Shown: positions 8,499 to 18,977 of the stretch, piece by piece
How positions within the stretch are numbered: the stretch's first letter is position 1
Layout of the letters: each line of letters begins with the position of its first letter
Origin: Candidatus Stahliibacteriota bacterium
GTDB taxonomy: Bacteria > Hydrothermota > UBA3073 > JACQXS01
Assembly: GCA_016208615.1 (NCBI GenBank)
Contig: JACQXS010000005.1
Span: forward strand, 1-40,995
Length of the DNA: 40,995 bases
Direction of reading: 5' to 3'
Translations under genes and position numbers: made by a program
Notes under the pieces: model-generated
Told to the model about the DNA's origin: nothing
The model's database searches: none
What the model saw: only the letters and a program-made list of their open reading frames with translations

Positions 8499-8906
8499 AT
8501 GGAAGAACCTCGCATTTTAGCTATAGATTTTGGCGAAAAAAGGATTGGACTGGCAATAAGTATTCCAAAGTTAAATATCCCAGAGCCACTTAAAACAATA
8601 GAGAGAAAGGATTTATGGGCAGAATTGGATGAAATATTCAAATCTTATAATATAGACACTGTAGTTATAGGACTTCCTTTACATACTGATGGGAGAGAGG
8701 CAAAAAATACTCCTATTGTCAAAGAATTAGCCGCAGAAATAAGTGTTAGATATAATATTCCTGTAAAGTTATGGGATGAGAGATTTACGACAAAGAGTGC
8801 GGAACAGCTAATGCATCTACTGGGTAAAAAACCAAGTAAAGATAAAGCAAATGTGGATAGAATAGCTGCCGCTATTATACTTGATGAGTATTTATCAAGC
8901 ATCTAA
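8499..8906 (+). CDS. ruvX: Putative pre-16S rRNA nuclease / Holliday junction resolvase YqgF family
   Basis: ILAIDFGEKRIGLAIS, VVIGLPLHTDGREA, LWDERFTTKSAEQL. Confidence 0.9.
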   Translation: MEEPRILAIDFGEKRIGLAISIPKLNIPEPLKTIERKDLWAELDEIFKSYNIDTVVIGLPLHTDGREAKNTPIVKELAAEISVRYNIPVKLWDERFTTKSAEQLMHLLGKKPSKDKANVDRIAAAIILDEYLSSI

Positions 8907-9411
8907 ATCTATCTGCTGGTATGAATAGGTGGCAGGTTTCATTAGAAGCTAAATCTTCCATCAGTTCATTTATTTCCTTTTTTAGTATAGGGTGTAATAA
9001 AGGAGGTTTAACCTCAGTTGGAGCAATTTCAGATAAGGGTAATAGTACAAATTTGCGTCTATGTAATAATGGGTGTGGAACTATAAGAGTAGGTGTATTT
9101 ATTATTAGGGTATCAAAAAATAATATATCTATATCTATTGTTCGTGGTCCAAACTTTTGTTCCTTTTTCCTGCCCAGCGAGTGTTCAATTTTACCTATCG
9201 CTTCAATTAGAGTAAATGGTGAAAGGTTAGTCTCAAATAGGATGACACAATTTAAGAAGTCTTCCTGCTGCTCCAATCCCCAAGGTGAAGTCTCCCATAT
9301 AGAAGAGCAATCTTTGATTAAATTGTTTGCTGATAATTTATGTGTCGCGGTAATGATATTTTGCAACCTATCGCCGACATTAGAGCCAAATCCCAAATAT
9401 ACCTGTGACAT
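8875..9411 (-). CDS. folK: 2-amino-4-hydroxy-6-hydroxymethyldihydropteridine pyrophosphokinase
   Basis: LGFGSNVGDR, ETSPWGLEQQEDFLNCV, FGPRTIDIDILFF, VPHPLLHRRKFVLLPL. Confidence 0.93.
   Translation of the reverse strand: MSQVYLGFGSNVGDRLQNIITATHKLSANNLIKDCSSIWETSPWGLEQQEDFLNCVILFETNLSPFTLIEAIGKIEHSLGRKKEQKFGPRTIDIDILFFDTLIINTPTLIVPHPLLHRRKFVLLPLSEIAPTEVKPPLLHPILKKEINELMEDLASNETCHLFIPADRFRCLINTHQV
9003..9015. repeat. Mini-palindrome gaggt-tta-acctc inside folK
   Basis: Direct reading; same arms as sites at 14994, 15009, 15769. Confidence 0.7.
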
Positions 9412-9416
9412 TGGAA

Positions 9417-10418
9417 TCAGCCGATTTCAATAATACCGGCACCTGTTATTTGGCGGTGTTTGAGTAATTGTAGTGCTTGATTAGCTTCTTCTAAAGGGAA
9501 TATAGTAGTTTCTGGTTTTATAGGTATTGAAGCTGAAAGTTTGAGCAGTTCTTCGCCATCAGTTCTGGTGCTGTTAGTTACGCTGCATATAGTTTTTTCG
9601 TGATATAGATATTTATTATACTCCATTTCAGGAATTGGTGTCATATAGATGCCTGCCAGTGCCACTGTACCGCCCTTTTCTAAACTTTCAAGTGCATTTA
9701 GCACTAACTCACCTGCGGGGGCGAAAATTATGGTACTATCTAATTTATGTGGTGGCAGATGAGTAGTATCACCCACCCATACACACCCAAGTTTTTTAGC
9801 CAATTTTTGATGCTCATGACTACGAGTAAAGACATAAACTTCGCACCCCCAATGGACTGCTATTTGTATGGCTATATGAGCCGACGCCCCAAATCCATAT
9901 AATCCTAATCTATTACCGGGCTTAATTTTACTTGACCTTAATGCCCTATACCCTATAATGCCTGCACATAAAAGAGGAGCTGCCTCTCGGTCGATGAATA
10001 TTTCAGGTATAGGATAGACAAAATCTTCTCTTATTACTGTATATTGAGCATATCCGCCATCAACATTATAGCCTGTAAAGAAAGCTTTATCGCATAAGTT
10101 TTCGTTGTTTGATTTACAAAACTTACATTCCCCGCAAGTAGAATGTAGCCATGCTATTCCGATTCTATCGCCTATTTTGAAGCGAGTTACCATTTTACCC
10201 TTACTCTCTACTCTACCTATAATTTGGTGTCCTGGGATAATGGGTTTCTTGATTAGTGGAAGATTGCCCTCTACTTCGTGCAAATCAGTATGACAAATAC
10301 CGCAGACGCTTATTTTAATGAGTAATTCAGTTGGCTTTGGAGTAGGAATCGGAAGTTCTACTAATTTAAGTGGACTATTATCAATAGATGTTGGTTCATT
10401 TAATATCATTGCTTTCAT
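9417..10418 (-). CDS. Zinc-dependent alcohol dehydrogenase
   Basis: VCGICHTDLHEVEGNLP, GHQIIGRVESKG, CGECKFCKSNNENLCDKAFFTGYNVDGGYAQY, GLYGFGASAHIAIQ; MKAMILNE start preferred. Confidence 0.9.
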   Translation of the reverse strand: MKAMILNEPTSIDNSPLKLVELPIPTPKPTELLIKISVCGICHTDLHEVEGNLPLIKKPIIPGHQIIGRVESKGKMVTRFKIGDRIGIAWLHSTCGECKFCKSNNENLCDKAFFTGYNVDGGYAQYTVIREDFVYPIPEIFIDREAAPLLCAGIIGYRALRSSKIKPGNRLGLYGFGASAHIAIQIAVHWGCEVYVFTRSHEHQKLAKKLGCVWVGDTTHLPPHKLDSTIIFAPAGELVLNALESLEKGGTVALAGIYMTPIPEMEYNKYLYHEKTICSVTNSTRTDGEELLKLSASIPIKPETTIFPLEEANQALQLLKHRQITGAGIIEIG

Positions 10419-10426
10419 ATAGTTAG

Positions 10427-10454
10427 TAAATATATGTGATATAACTAATGTCAA
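10427..10454 (-). promoter_or_regulatory. adh promoter TTGACA -16- TATTTA
   Basis: -10 ends 8 nt before the ATG at 10418. Confidence 0.6.
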
Positions 10455-10517
10455 GAAGTACTTAATTTTTATTGACAAGTTCACAAAAGGGGTTAATCTT
10501 TTATCAGGAGGTGCAAA

Positions 10518-12452
10518 ATGATAGGATTATTTATTGCTATTTTGGGAGTAGTGCCACCGGTAGAGGAAAAGCTTAATACTCAAGGGTTTGTCATTGTCCC
10601 TACTACTAAGCGAAACATTTACGACATCTATGAGGGGGCAAAAAAGCAAAATGAACCCATTCTTGTAACTACTGATGTTGTTCTCCATACGGCACATATT
10701 TTATTTGACTACACGCTGCGGATATTAGAGATTGATACTTTGTTGCCGAAGGTTAAGATACTCACTAAAGGAATGATAGATGCTTGTCTATCTCAATCAA
10801 AAGAAGCCAAAACTGAGGTAATTAGGGGTGCGGTGGATGATAATTTAGCCTTCTTTGGAGTAGCGGGCAAATTACTTGGCATAGAATTGCCGTCTAATGT
10901 TCCAGACAAAGTAAAAGAAAAAATAGATATGGAAGTTAAACTTATTGAAGCCCATAGAGGACCTGTGGCATCAGCTATTTTTGGCTACAACGAAGATTAT
11001 ACACAATATATACCGCGTGGCCATTATACTCGTAATCTTGCTTTTGAGCAATACTTTAAGGCAATGATGTGGTATGGAAGGATGGGTTTTTATATTAATC
11101 CGCACCCAACTATGTATCTTGAACCCATAGACCCTATTAAAGAAGGTATAAAAATGACCCGTATGGCAATACTAATAACAAAAATTATCACTTCATCTCC
11201 TAAATTAGCCAAGTTATGGGACGAAATCTACAAGCCTACTACCTTTTTTGCAGGCAAATCAGATGACTTTACAATGAAGGATTATCAGACGCTACTAAAG
11301 ACTGTTAATCCAGCCAAAGACAATTCAATACTTGCATTTATAAAGATGGTAAAGAAATTACCTGCTCCCCGAATTGTATCGGTTGTTAGTGAAGATACTT
11401 TGGGTTTAAGAGGATTAAGATTTATGGGACAAAGATTTATTCCGGACTCATATATATTCCAGAACCTCGTATATCCCAAAGTCAAAAACTATACAGGTGA
11501 TGGACAGCCATTTACGGTTGAAAATACAGCTATTGGTAAGATGCGTTGCTTTCCGCGGGGCTTGGATGTGATGTTTATATTTGGAAGCGAGGTAGCGGGT
11601 GATATATTGAAAGAAGAAGGGGATAGGGAATATACATTGTACGAGAACCAAGTTAAGAAACTTAAATATGAGTTCAATAATCTGCCTAAATCCCAATGGA
11701 GTGAAAACCTTTACTGGCGTTGGCTATTTATGCTTAAAAAACTTATCACTTACACGGATACAAGGTGTCCCGAGTTTATGCAATCAAGGTTATGGAAAAT
11801 AAAGCAGCTTATGACGGCACTTGGCTCATGGGCAGAGTTACGGCATGATACTATTCTTTATGGTAAGCAAAGTTATACTTTGTTAGCCAGTGCGGCACCT
11901 CGTCCAGAAGAACTTGTAGAAGGATGGGTAGAGCCATATCCTGAGATTTATGAATTAATGCGTCAATTTGTGTTGGAGATTGCTAAAACAGGCAAATATC
12001 CAGAAGAGGTAAGTCAAAAGTTAAATATATTTGCGGGTATTTTGGGTGAATTAAGTGTAATTTCAGGTAAAGAGCTTGATGATTTACCTTTATCAGAGCG
12101 GGAATGCAAACTTATAAAAAATATAGGTAGCAGACTAAAAAGTATGACCGAATTCTCACCTGACCTGATGAATAAAATAACTTCCGGTGCTGATGAAGAG
12201 ATGTCAATAATTGCGGATGTGCATACGGACCCAAATTCGGGTAAAGTGTTAGAGGAGGCAGTTGGATATCCGAGTGAAATATATGTTAAATTACCAGGCA
12301 ATAAGATAGTCAAGGGAGGTGTCTTCTCATATTATGAGTTCAAAGCCCCAATGGAAGAGAGATATACAGATGAGAAGTGGCAAACAGAATTGCGAACTAA
12401 GACACCTGAACTGCAAAAATGGGTATCTCCATTACTGCTGGGAGAGAAGTAA
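10518..12452 (+). CDS. DUF3160-family protein, probably secreted
   Basis: LNTQGFVIVPTTKRNIYDIYEGAKKQNEPILVTTDVVLHTAHILFDYTLR and LGSWAELRHDTILYGKQSYT. Confidence 0.75.
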   Translation: MIGLFIAILGVVPPVEEKLNTQGFVIVPTTKRNIYDIYEGAKKQNEPILVTTDVVLHTAHILFDYTLRILEIDTLLPKVKILTKGMIDACLSQSKEAKTEVIRGAVDDNLAFFGVAGKLLGIELPSNVPDKVKEKIDMEVKLIEAHRGPVASAIFGYNEDYTQYIPRGHYTRNLAFEQYFKAMMWYGRMGFYINPHPTMYLEPIDPIKEGIKMTRMAILITKIITSSPKLAKLWDEIYKPTTFFAGKSDDFTMKDYQTLLKTVNPAKDNSILAFIKMVKKLPAPRIVSVVSEDTLGLRGLRFMGQRFIPDSYIFQNLVYPKVKNYTGDGQPFTVENTAIGKMRCFPRGLDVMFIFGSEVAGDILKEEGDREYTLYENQVKKLKYEFNNLPKSQWSENLYWRWLFMLKKLITYTDTRCPEFMQSRLWKIKQLMTALGSWAELRHDTILYGKQSYTLLASAAPRPEELVEGWVEPYPEIYELMRQFVLEIAKTGKYPEEVSQKLNIFAGILGELSVISGKELDDLPLSERECKLIKNIGSRLKSMTEFSPDLMNKITSGADEEMSIIADVHTDPNSGKVLEEAVGYPSEIYVKLPGNKIVKGGVFSYYEFKAPMEERYTDEKWQTELRTKTPELQKWVSPLLLGEK

Positions 12453-12490
12453 ATTTATTAGCTTTTTAGGTTATTAAGAAATATAAGTAA

Positions 12491-14836
12491 TTATCTTATA
12501 ATTACAAATTTCTTTGTTGTGGTAACATCAATGCCCTCAATCCGACAGAAGTATATTCCAGAAGGCACAGACTTACCTGCTAAATCATTACCATCCCAAG
12601 TAAGTCTATGAGTTCCTGATTGGAATTCTTTCTCTGCTACCCGATATATGAGTGAACCTGCTATATCATAGATACGGACACTAATTTTACATCCCTTAGA
12701 TATATGGAAGTTGATATAAGCTTTATGTAGAGAAGGATTAGGCATTATAGTAAAGTCATTTATTAGTGAACGCGGTGTAACTTCTTCAACTCCCATTGGA
12801 TTAAATCCTCTAATCTCCGAAATAGGTCCTTCTTCTCCTCCATCTACCCAATAAGTCCGTGTTTGAGGATTGACACAAACTAATCTACCATTAGCAGATA
12901 TGCTTCCTGGTGTTTTACATAAGTTTTCTGTAAAAGACCCATCCATTGTTAATTCATAGATATTAGTTGAATCAAGAATAGGATTAGAAGCAGAGCCACT
13001 TAACCATGTATAGTATAAAATTAGACTTCCATTCTCATAATCTCCATGTGGGTCAAACGCTACTGCCTGTGCCGCTACTGCTCCTAATGGTGGCTGTGGT
13101 ATAGGAATATCAAAACTGGATAACAAATTACCAGAGGTGGAGACCTTAAATATTTTATGCTGGTCTCTGTCAACGGCATATAGATATGAGCCATCGGAGG
13201 TTATTCCGGTAGGGAACTCAGTAGCCGGTGAAGTGAATTGTGTGTCTATAGCTCCATTTGTGGGATTTACTTTGTATATTTGCTTTGTCCCGGAACTCTG
13301 TACCCATAATCGTCCATTATTCCATACTATACCTAAGCACGAGGCATCATTTTCAGGTGTCGGAATAGTGCTTATTTGTGTACCTGTCTTATCTACTTTG
13401 TATATTTGATTAGAATAAAGCGAAGTAATCCAAAAATAAGTTCCATCAAACGCCATTGCACTTGGACAATTCCCAACATTAGCGAACTCACTTATTTTTC
13501 TACATGACCGCCATCCTGCTTCTATATCATATTGTAATGTAAAACTATCACTATAAGTTGGGGTAGTAGCTGTGATACTAATATTGAATGTAACTGTATG
13601 AGGAATAGGGCAAGAAGCACTTGCCGTTACCTTGAATGGGCTTGTAGAATTGTTAGCCGTATTACCGTGAGTTATATTACTAAAATTAGATACCCCACTA
13701 TTCACAGTTACATTAGGGTCAGTACTCGTGATACTACCTTGCACACCTATAAAATCACCTACTTCTGCCTTCAAATAGATAACAATATTTACTTGCTCTC
13801 CTGGATTCCAAATACTATTATTTGGTTCAGTAACTTGGAAGTTAGTTAATCCAATATCCGGTATAGTTAATGGAGGGTCCATCCAATATACCCATGAGGG
13901 ACCTCCATAATTACTACCTTCTTCTCCATATCCACGCCATACATATGAACTACTGTTACCCCATGAGTTTTTCAGTAGCCAAGCATTTTGAGCATCATCC
14001 CACCCCGCCAAACACACTGCGTGGTTAATGTATTTTCCCATAATCGGCATATATACTCCACTTTTATAAAAGAAAATATCCTTCCTCCATTCTACTGCAC
14101 AAGCCATAGGTCCGTCTCGCAATTCATTTTTATAGTTTGCTGCTGTTGGCTCCGTATATCCATAATCCGTAATCTTCACTACCCTTGTTTCCCAATCTGA
14201 ACACCTTTCAGTGCATGGTCTATCTTGTGCCTGGTATGGGAAACAAGATTCATCCGGCATTCCTGTATCTTTTATGAACTGCATTACTCTACCGTATGTT
14301 ATATGTCCATATTGTGTTGTTATTCCATTACATCCATTAACACCCTGTTCGTGACAACAAGAGACCAGGAATTGTTCTGATAAGTCTGGATTCTCATCAG
14401 GTGTATTATTAAAAATTTTCATTCTCGCTTCTAATGCACTTGCTACTCCGTGAGCCCAACAACTTCCACAACTACCTTGGTCTTTAACAGTAGTCATCCA
14501 ATTATGACCATTGTAAGTTCGCCAATCTAATGCATCAAGTAGTTTTTCTCCCTTTAATCTGCGTGCTTTTGCCCTTGGCGATTCTTTATATTTCGGTGTA
14601 ATAGCTCTTGTTTTATCCATTGTTATATTAAGTCCGGTTCCCTCTTTTATCCACTTTTCTCGTAATTCGCGTGAAATAGTGGGCATACCTGCAACCCATG
14701 GATTGCCGAGTTTAGCCAAAGTATCTTGCAACATTTTCAAGAATGCAGCGTCATCCATTTCATCTGTTGGTGTCTCAGCTCCGCCAGCTGTTCCCATTAT
14801 CCCACATAATCCTAATAAGACTAACCACTTTTTCAT
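12491..14836 (-). CDS. Secreted papain-family (C1A-like) cysteine protease with C-terminal FlgD/Por-like domain
   Basis: DQGSCGSCWAHG (Cys), NHAVCLAGWDD (His), LLKNSWGNSS (Asn); signal peptide; SVRIYDIAGSLIYRV...GTHRLTWDGNDLAGKSVPSGIYFCRI; SD aggaggtg before ATG at 14836. Confidence 0.9.
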   Translation of the reverse strand: MKKWLVLLGLCGIMGTAGGAETPTDEMDDAAFLKMLQDTLAKLGNPWVAGMPTISRELREKWIKEGTGLNITMDKTRAITPKYKESPRAKARRLKGEKLLDALDWRTYNGHNWMTTVKDQGSCGSCWAHGVASALEARMKIFNNTPDENPDLSEQFLVSCCHEQGVNGCNGITTQYGHITYGRVMQFIKDTGMPDESCFPYQAQDRPCTERCSDWETRVVKITDYGYTEPTAANYKNELRDGPMACAVEWRKDIFFYKSGVYMPIMGKYINHAVCLAGWDDAQNAWLLKNSWGNSSSYVWRGYGEEGSNYGGPSWVYWMDPPLTIPDIGLTNFQVTEPNNSIWNPGEQVNIVIYLKAEVGDFIGVQGSITSTDPNVTVNSGVSNFSNITHGNTANNSTSPFKVTASASCPIPHTVTFNISITATTPTYSDSFTLQYDIEAGWRSCRKISEFANVGNCPSAMAFDGTYFWITSLYSNQIYKVDKTGTQISTIPTPENDASCLGIVWNNGRLWVQSSGTKQIYKVNPTNGAIDTQFTSPATEFPTGITSDGSYLYAVDRDQHKIFKVSTSGNLLSSFDIPIPQPPLGAVAAQAVAFDPHGDYENGSLILYYTWLSGSASNPILDSTNIYELTMDGSFTENLCKTPGSISANGRLVCVNPQTRTYWVDGGEEGPISEIRGFNPMGVEEVTPRSLINDFTIMPNPSLHKAYINFHISKGCKISVRIYDIAGSLIYRVAEKEFQSGTHRLTWDGNDLAGKSVPSGIYFCRIEGIDVTTTKKFVIIR

Positions 14837-14919
14837 CTTAACACCTCCTATTCTTGCTTTACTTATAGTATATTTTATAAATTTGTCAAGCACGATTTTT
14901 GTTTGGGTTGATTTTTTAT

Positions 14920-14947
14920 TTGACGAGCTGATAGGTAGTGATAAAAT
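14920..14947 (+). promoter_or_regulatory. lptD promoter TTGACG -16- TAAAAT
   Basis: -10 ends 7 nt before the ATG at 14955; no SD. Confidence 0.6.
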
Positions 14948-14954
14948 ATATTAG

Positions 14955-16913
14955 ATGATTTTTATTTTTATCATAAATATAGTTGCGGGAAAGGAGGTGC
15001 AACCTCATGAGGTGCAACCTCAAATTGAGTATAGGGGAGATACTCTTAATTACTTATGGAAAGATAAAATAATTCTGCTAACAGGAAATGCCGAGATTAA
15101 GACTCCTGATGTGTTAGCCAAATCTGATACCATAGAATATTATGCTAATAAAAATATAGTAACCGCAACAGGTAATCCGATATTATGGGTAGGTAGCCAA
15201 AAAATAGATGGCAAAAAGATGATATATGATTTGGTAAGCGAAGAAGGTATAGTTTCTGATGGCAGGACCCAAATTCAAAAGGGCTGGTTTGATGGTAGGA
15301 TTATAAGAAGAATAGATAAAAATGTGCTTAACATAGACTATGGTAAATTCACTACTTGCGACCACACAACACCGCATTATTATTTTTGGGGCAGAGAACT
15401 TAAGGTTTATACTAACAATACAGTCTTTATAAGGCCCCTACTTTTATTTGTGCAAGGGTTGCCGCTTTTTTATGCCCCATTTTGGTGGTTTCCAATCAAA
15501 AGTGGTAGGCAGTCTGGGTTATTACATCCTAAGGTTGGCAAATCAACTACTTGGGGTAGATATGTTGAGAATCTTGCGTACTATTGGGTGCTAAACAAAA
15601 GGTCAGATGCCACTTTTACGCTTAATTATTATGAACTTATGGGACCAAGAGTATCGGTTGAGGGAAGATGGATTTTCTCACAAGCAGTGATGGGTAATTT
15701 TAATACCTCATACATAATGGAGCCAAACAAAACAAAAAGATGGGCAATGGACATTGCTCATACACAAGGAGGTGCGACCTCAGGATTTGCTAATCGTCTG
15801 ATGCTGCGAGCAAGTGGTCATTTTATTAGTGATGTCCAATATAAAGTAGATTACGAAGAAGAAAGGTTGGTGCAATTAGATAAAATAATGGACTCTTACC
15901 TGTCATTGAGTAAGGCGTGGGATGTTGGGACGGCAAACTTTGTGATAAGTGAAAGACGAAATCTTGTAACCGATAGTATATCCAGGAGCTTGCCTGAAAT
16001 GAGCTATTGTCTAACTAATCGTCGGATTTTGGGAGTTAATTTCTCTTGCTCAGGTGGATTATCAAACGCAAGTTCTTTGGGCGGGGAATATAAGCAAACG
16101 GGACAAAATACATTCGCAATGTCAATGCCTTTTAAGTTATTACGCTACTTTTTTTTAACTCCCGCAACTAACTATACTTTTGCTTGGTCGCATCCGGATA
16201 CTTTAGAATACCCAAAATATTTATTAATACCACGCTCTTCTAATTACGGTGTCTCTTTATCTACCCGTATTTATGGGAAGTCTATTTTTAAGCCCGAGTT
16301 TAGGCATACTCTAACCCCCAGTATCTCTTACTCGCTTTCACATTCCTTAACTGACACTATACGCGGATGTGCATTTTCAGTAGGAAATAATTTTGAATTA
16401 GTAGTTGGGAAGAAGAAATTTTACTTGGCTACTTTGAATATTGCAAGTAGCTGGAACTTTGATAAGGATAGTCTTAATCCTATAAGCATATCTATGGAAT
16501 CAAGAGTTATCCCCTTATTGAATATACGAGCTACGGGAAGTTATGCCCCGTATGCAGATACATTTAGCTTTACCCAGCTTATAGTTGGCTCTTACTTTTC
16601 GCGTAAAGATATTTCATTAACTTTGAATTATAGTTGTACACCACGACAAGGCTGGCAATCTGACCAAAGCTTACGATTTGGAATTAACACAAAGCTGACT
16701 AAGAATTGGAAATTGAGTTTCTCCGGCACATATGATTTCCTCTCCGGCACACTAATAGATGAAAGGTTTTCCATCTATCGTGACCTGCATTGCTGGGATA
16801 TGGTGTTCAATTTTGACAGATACGGTGAAGCTTGGAGATATGATTTAGAAGTTAAATTAAAAGCTATACCGGAAGTAAAAGTCGGCAAAGGAGTATTTGG
16901 TATATTCCTATAA
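14955..16913 (+). CDS. lptD: LPS-assembly protein LptD/OstA-like
   Basis: OstA-like N-terminus (DTLNYLWKDKIILLTGNAEIKTPDVLAKSDTIEYYANKNIVTATGNP), PLFYAPFWWFPI, large beta-barrel C-terminus. Confidence 0.85.
   Translation: MIFIFIINIVAGKEVQPHEVQPQIEYRGDTLNYLWKDKIILLTGNAEIKTPDVLAKSDTIEYYANKNIVTATGNPILWVGSQKIDGKKMIYDLVSEEGIVSDGRTQIQKGWFDGRIIRRIDKNVLNIDYGKFTTCDHTTPHYYFWGRELKVYTNNTVFIRPLLLFVQGLPLFYAPFWWFPIKSGRQSGLLHPKVGKSTTWGRYVENLAYYWVLNKRSDATFTLNYYELMGPRVSVEGRWIFSQAVMGNFNTSYIMEPNKTKRWAMDIAHTQGGATSGFANRLMLRASGHFISDVQYKVDYEEERLVQLDKIMDSYLSLSKAWDVGTANFVISERRNLVTDSISRSLPEMSYCLTNRRILGVNFSCSGGLSNASSLGGEYKQTGQNTFAMSMPFKLLRYFFLTPATNYTFAWSHPDTLEYPKYLLIPRSSNYGVSLSTRIYGKSIFKPEFRHTLTPSISYSLSHSLTDTIRGCAFSVGNNFELVVGKKKFYLATLNIASSWNFDKDSLNPISISMESRVIPLLNIRATGSYAPYADTFSFTQLIVGSYFSRKDISLTLNYSCTPRQGWQSDQSLRFGINTKLTKNWKLSFSGTYDFLSGTLIDERFSIYRDLHCWDMVFNFDRYGEAWRYDLEVKLKAIPEVKVGKGVFGIFL
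14994..15021. repeat. Two tandem gaggt-gca-acctc mini-palindromes
   Basis: gaggtgcaacctc at 14994-15006 and 15009-15021, encoding EVQPHEVQP in the LptD N-terminus. Confidence 0.85.
15769..15781. repeat. Mini-palindrome gaggt-gcg-acctc in lptD
   Basis: Same arms as the 14994 sites; encodes QGGATSG. Confidence 0.75.
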
Positions 16914-16939
16914 CAAATGCTTGTTTGTAAAATTAGGAC

Positions 16940-16968
16940 TTGACTTTTTGAATAAAATAGAGTATAAA
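16940..16968 (+). promoter_or_regulatory. Promoter TTGACT -17- TATAAA
   Basis: -10 ends 7 nt before the ATG at 16976. Confidence 0.6.
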
Positions 16969-16975
16969 GTAAGAG

Positions 16976-18359
16976 ATGAAAAAATTGGTAAATATAGCCC
17001 TTTTATTGGTGCCATTGAATTTATTGGGTGACTGGATATTGCAGCAGAGCGGGGTTAATAACACACTTGGCGATGTGTATTTTGTAGATAAGCTCCACGG
17101 ATGGATAGCTGCTGGTAGTGATGATAGTGGTAGGGGACTAATACTTTGCACAACAGACGGAGGTAAGAATTGGGAGAAGGTATATACAGATTCAGGCTGG
17201 GTCGGATGTATTGGATTTTTTGACTCACTTGAAGGCTGGGCTGGTGGTGGAGGACCAACCCATTATTGATTCTTCATCTCAGTCTCAACGGACTCCTGCT
17301 GTTTTATTTCATACTACGGATGGCGGGCATACATGGAACGAGGACAAGAGTATGAATTCTCATAAATTTAGCCCCTCTTCATCTCTTATTTCTCATTATG
17401 ATGACTACTATGAATCCGTAAATCGTATTCATATAGTTAATTCTATATATGGTTTTTATATGCTAAATGGGGAGTATATAGACTTTTATCATGGCATGAC
17501 TATTGAATGGATAATAGTAAATTCATTAGATGGAGTTCATTACTGGAAGGAAGATTGTTTTGTGTGCGGTAACCTTTGGGGAATAGATTTGTATTTCACT
17601 GATTCTCTGCATGGCTGGATTTTAAAAAGAGATGGAGAGTCCAATCCTTACCCGCAAGTACTTTATACCGAGAAAGGAATAGAAAGTTTAGCTGTAATTT
17701 CTGTTGTTGATTCCCCCCTCTATGTTGATGTAAGTAGAATGGATTTTATAGATAGCTTACAGGGTTGGATAATTTCTAGTAAAAAAGTTTATCATACAGT
17801 AGATGGCGGATATAACTGGGTAGCAGAATCAATTGTAGTAGTAGGAAATCTTGGTGAGATTGATTTTCTTGATTCTTTAAATGGCTGGGTATCTGGTAAT
17901 ATTGGTACTAGAGGAATTATTTTAAGGACAAGAGATGGTGGTAATAATTGGACACAGGAACTTACACCTATAACTTATTATGTGATAAGGTCTTTATATT
18001 TTGTAGACACATTAAACGGTTGGGCAGTAGGTGATAATGGCAAAATTCTACATTATACCACTGTGGGAGTGGAAGAAGATAGATTCTTCGCTGACGCTCA
18101 GAATGACAGATTAGAAGTAGAGCCAAATCTATGTAGTTCGGTAGTTAAGATTAACTATTCAGTAGATAGAGAAAAAGATATTTCATTAACTATTTATGAT
18201 GTTACGGGTAGGTTAATAGAAGTATTAGTTGATGGCAAAATAGACCAAGGGTCATATCAAATAGACTGGACTACTACTGGGTTACCACGCGGAATCTATT
18301 TTGCCAAGTTAGTAACCCCAACTCGCAAGATTACAAAGAAGCTTATTCTTACTCCTTAA
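16976..18359 (+). pseudogene. Secreted YCF48/BNR-like repeat protein with C-terminal sorting-like domain, split by a frameshift
   Basis: ORFs 16976-17269 and 17211-18359 share TTDGGKNW/TTDGGHTWN/TRDGGNNW and DSLxGW repeats; joint near 17240-17260; C-terminus YDVTGRLIEVLVDGKIDQGSYQIDWTTTGLPRGIYFAKL. Confidence 0.8.
18079..18111. repeat. agattcttcgctgacgctcagaatgacagatta element in the linker of the YCF48-like protein
   Basis: Imperfect inverted arms attct..agaat; encodes DRFFADAQNDRL. Confidence 0.6.
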
Positions 18360-18385
18360 AAATAATACCAACCAAGGTTATACTT

Positions 18386-18444
18386 TTGGAAGTAAAATTA
18401 AAAGCCATACCCGAGGTAAAAGTCTATTTGGTATATTCTTATAA
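18386..18444 (+). pseudogene. Ghost of an lptD 3' end
   Basis: Matches 16845-16913 except for 6 synonymous changes and a 10-nt deletion (ggcaaaggag). Confidence 0.9.
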
Positions 18445-18475
18445 CAATTACTTCAAGTTACACACAACAAAACTC

Positions 18476-18916
<441 letters not shown>

Positions 18917-18977
18917 TTACTCAAATCGGTTAGTAATGTGAGGGGTTTGCAAGGGAAATAGAAATTAAATACAAGAT

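Noticed and set aside
8921-9433. 170-aa plus-strand ORF
   Set aside because: Shadow of folK on the opposite strand.
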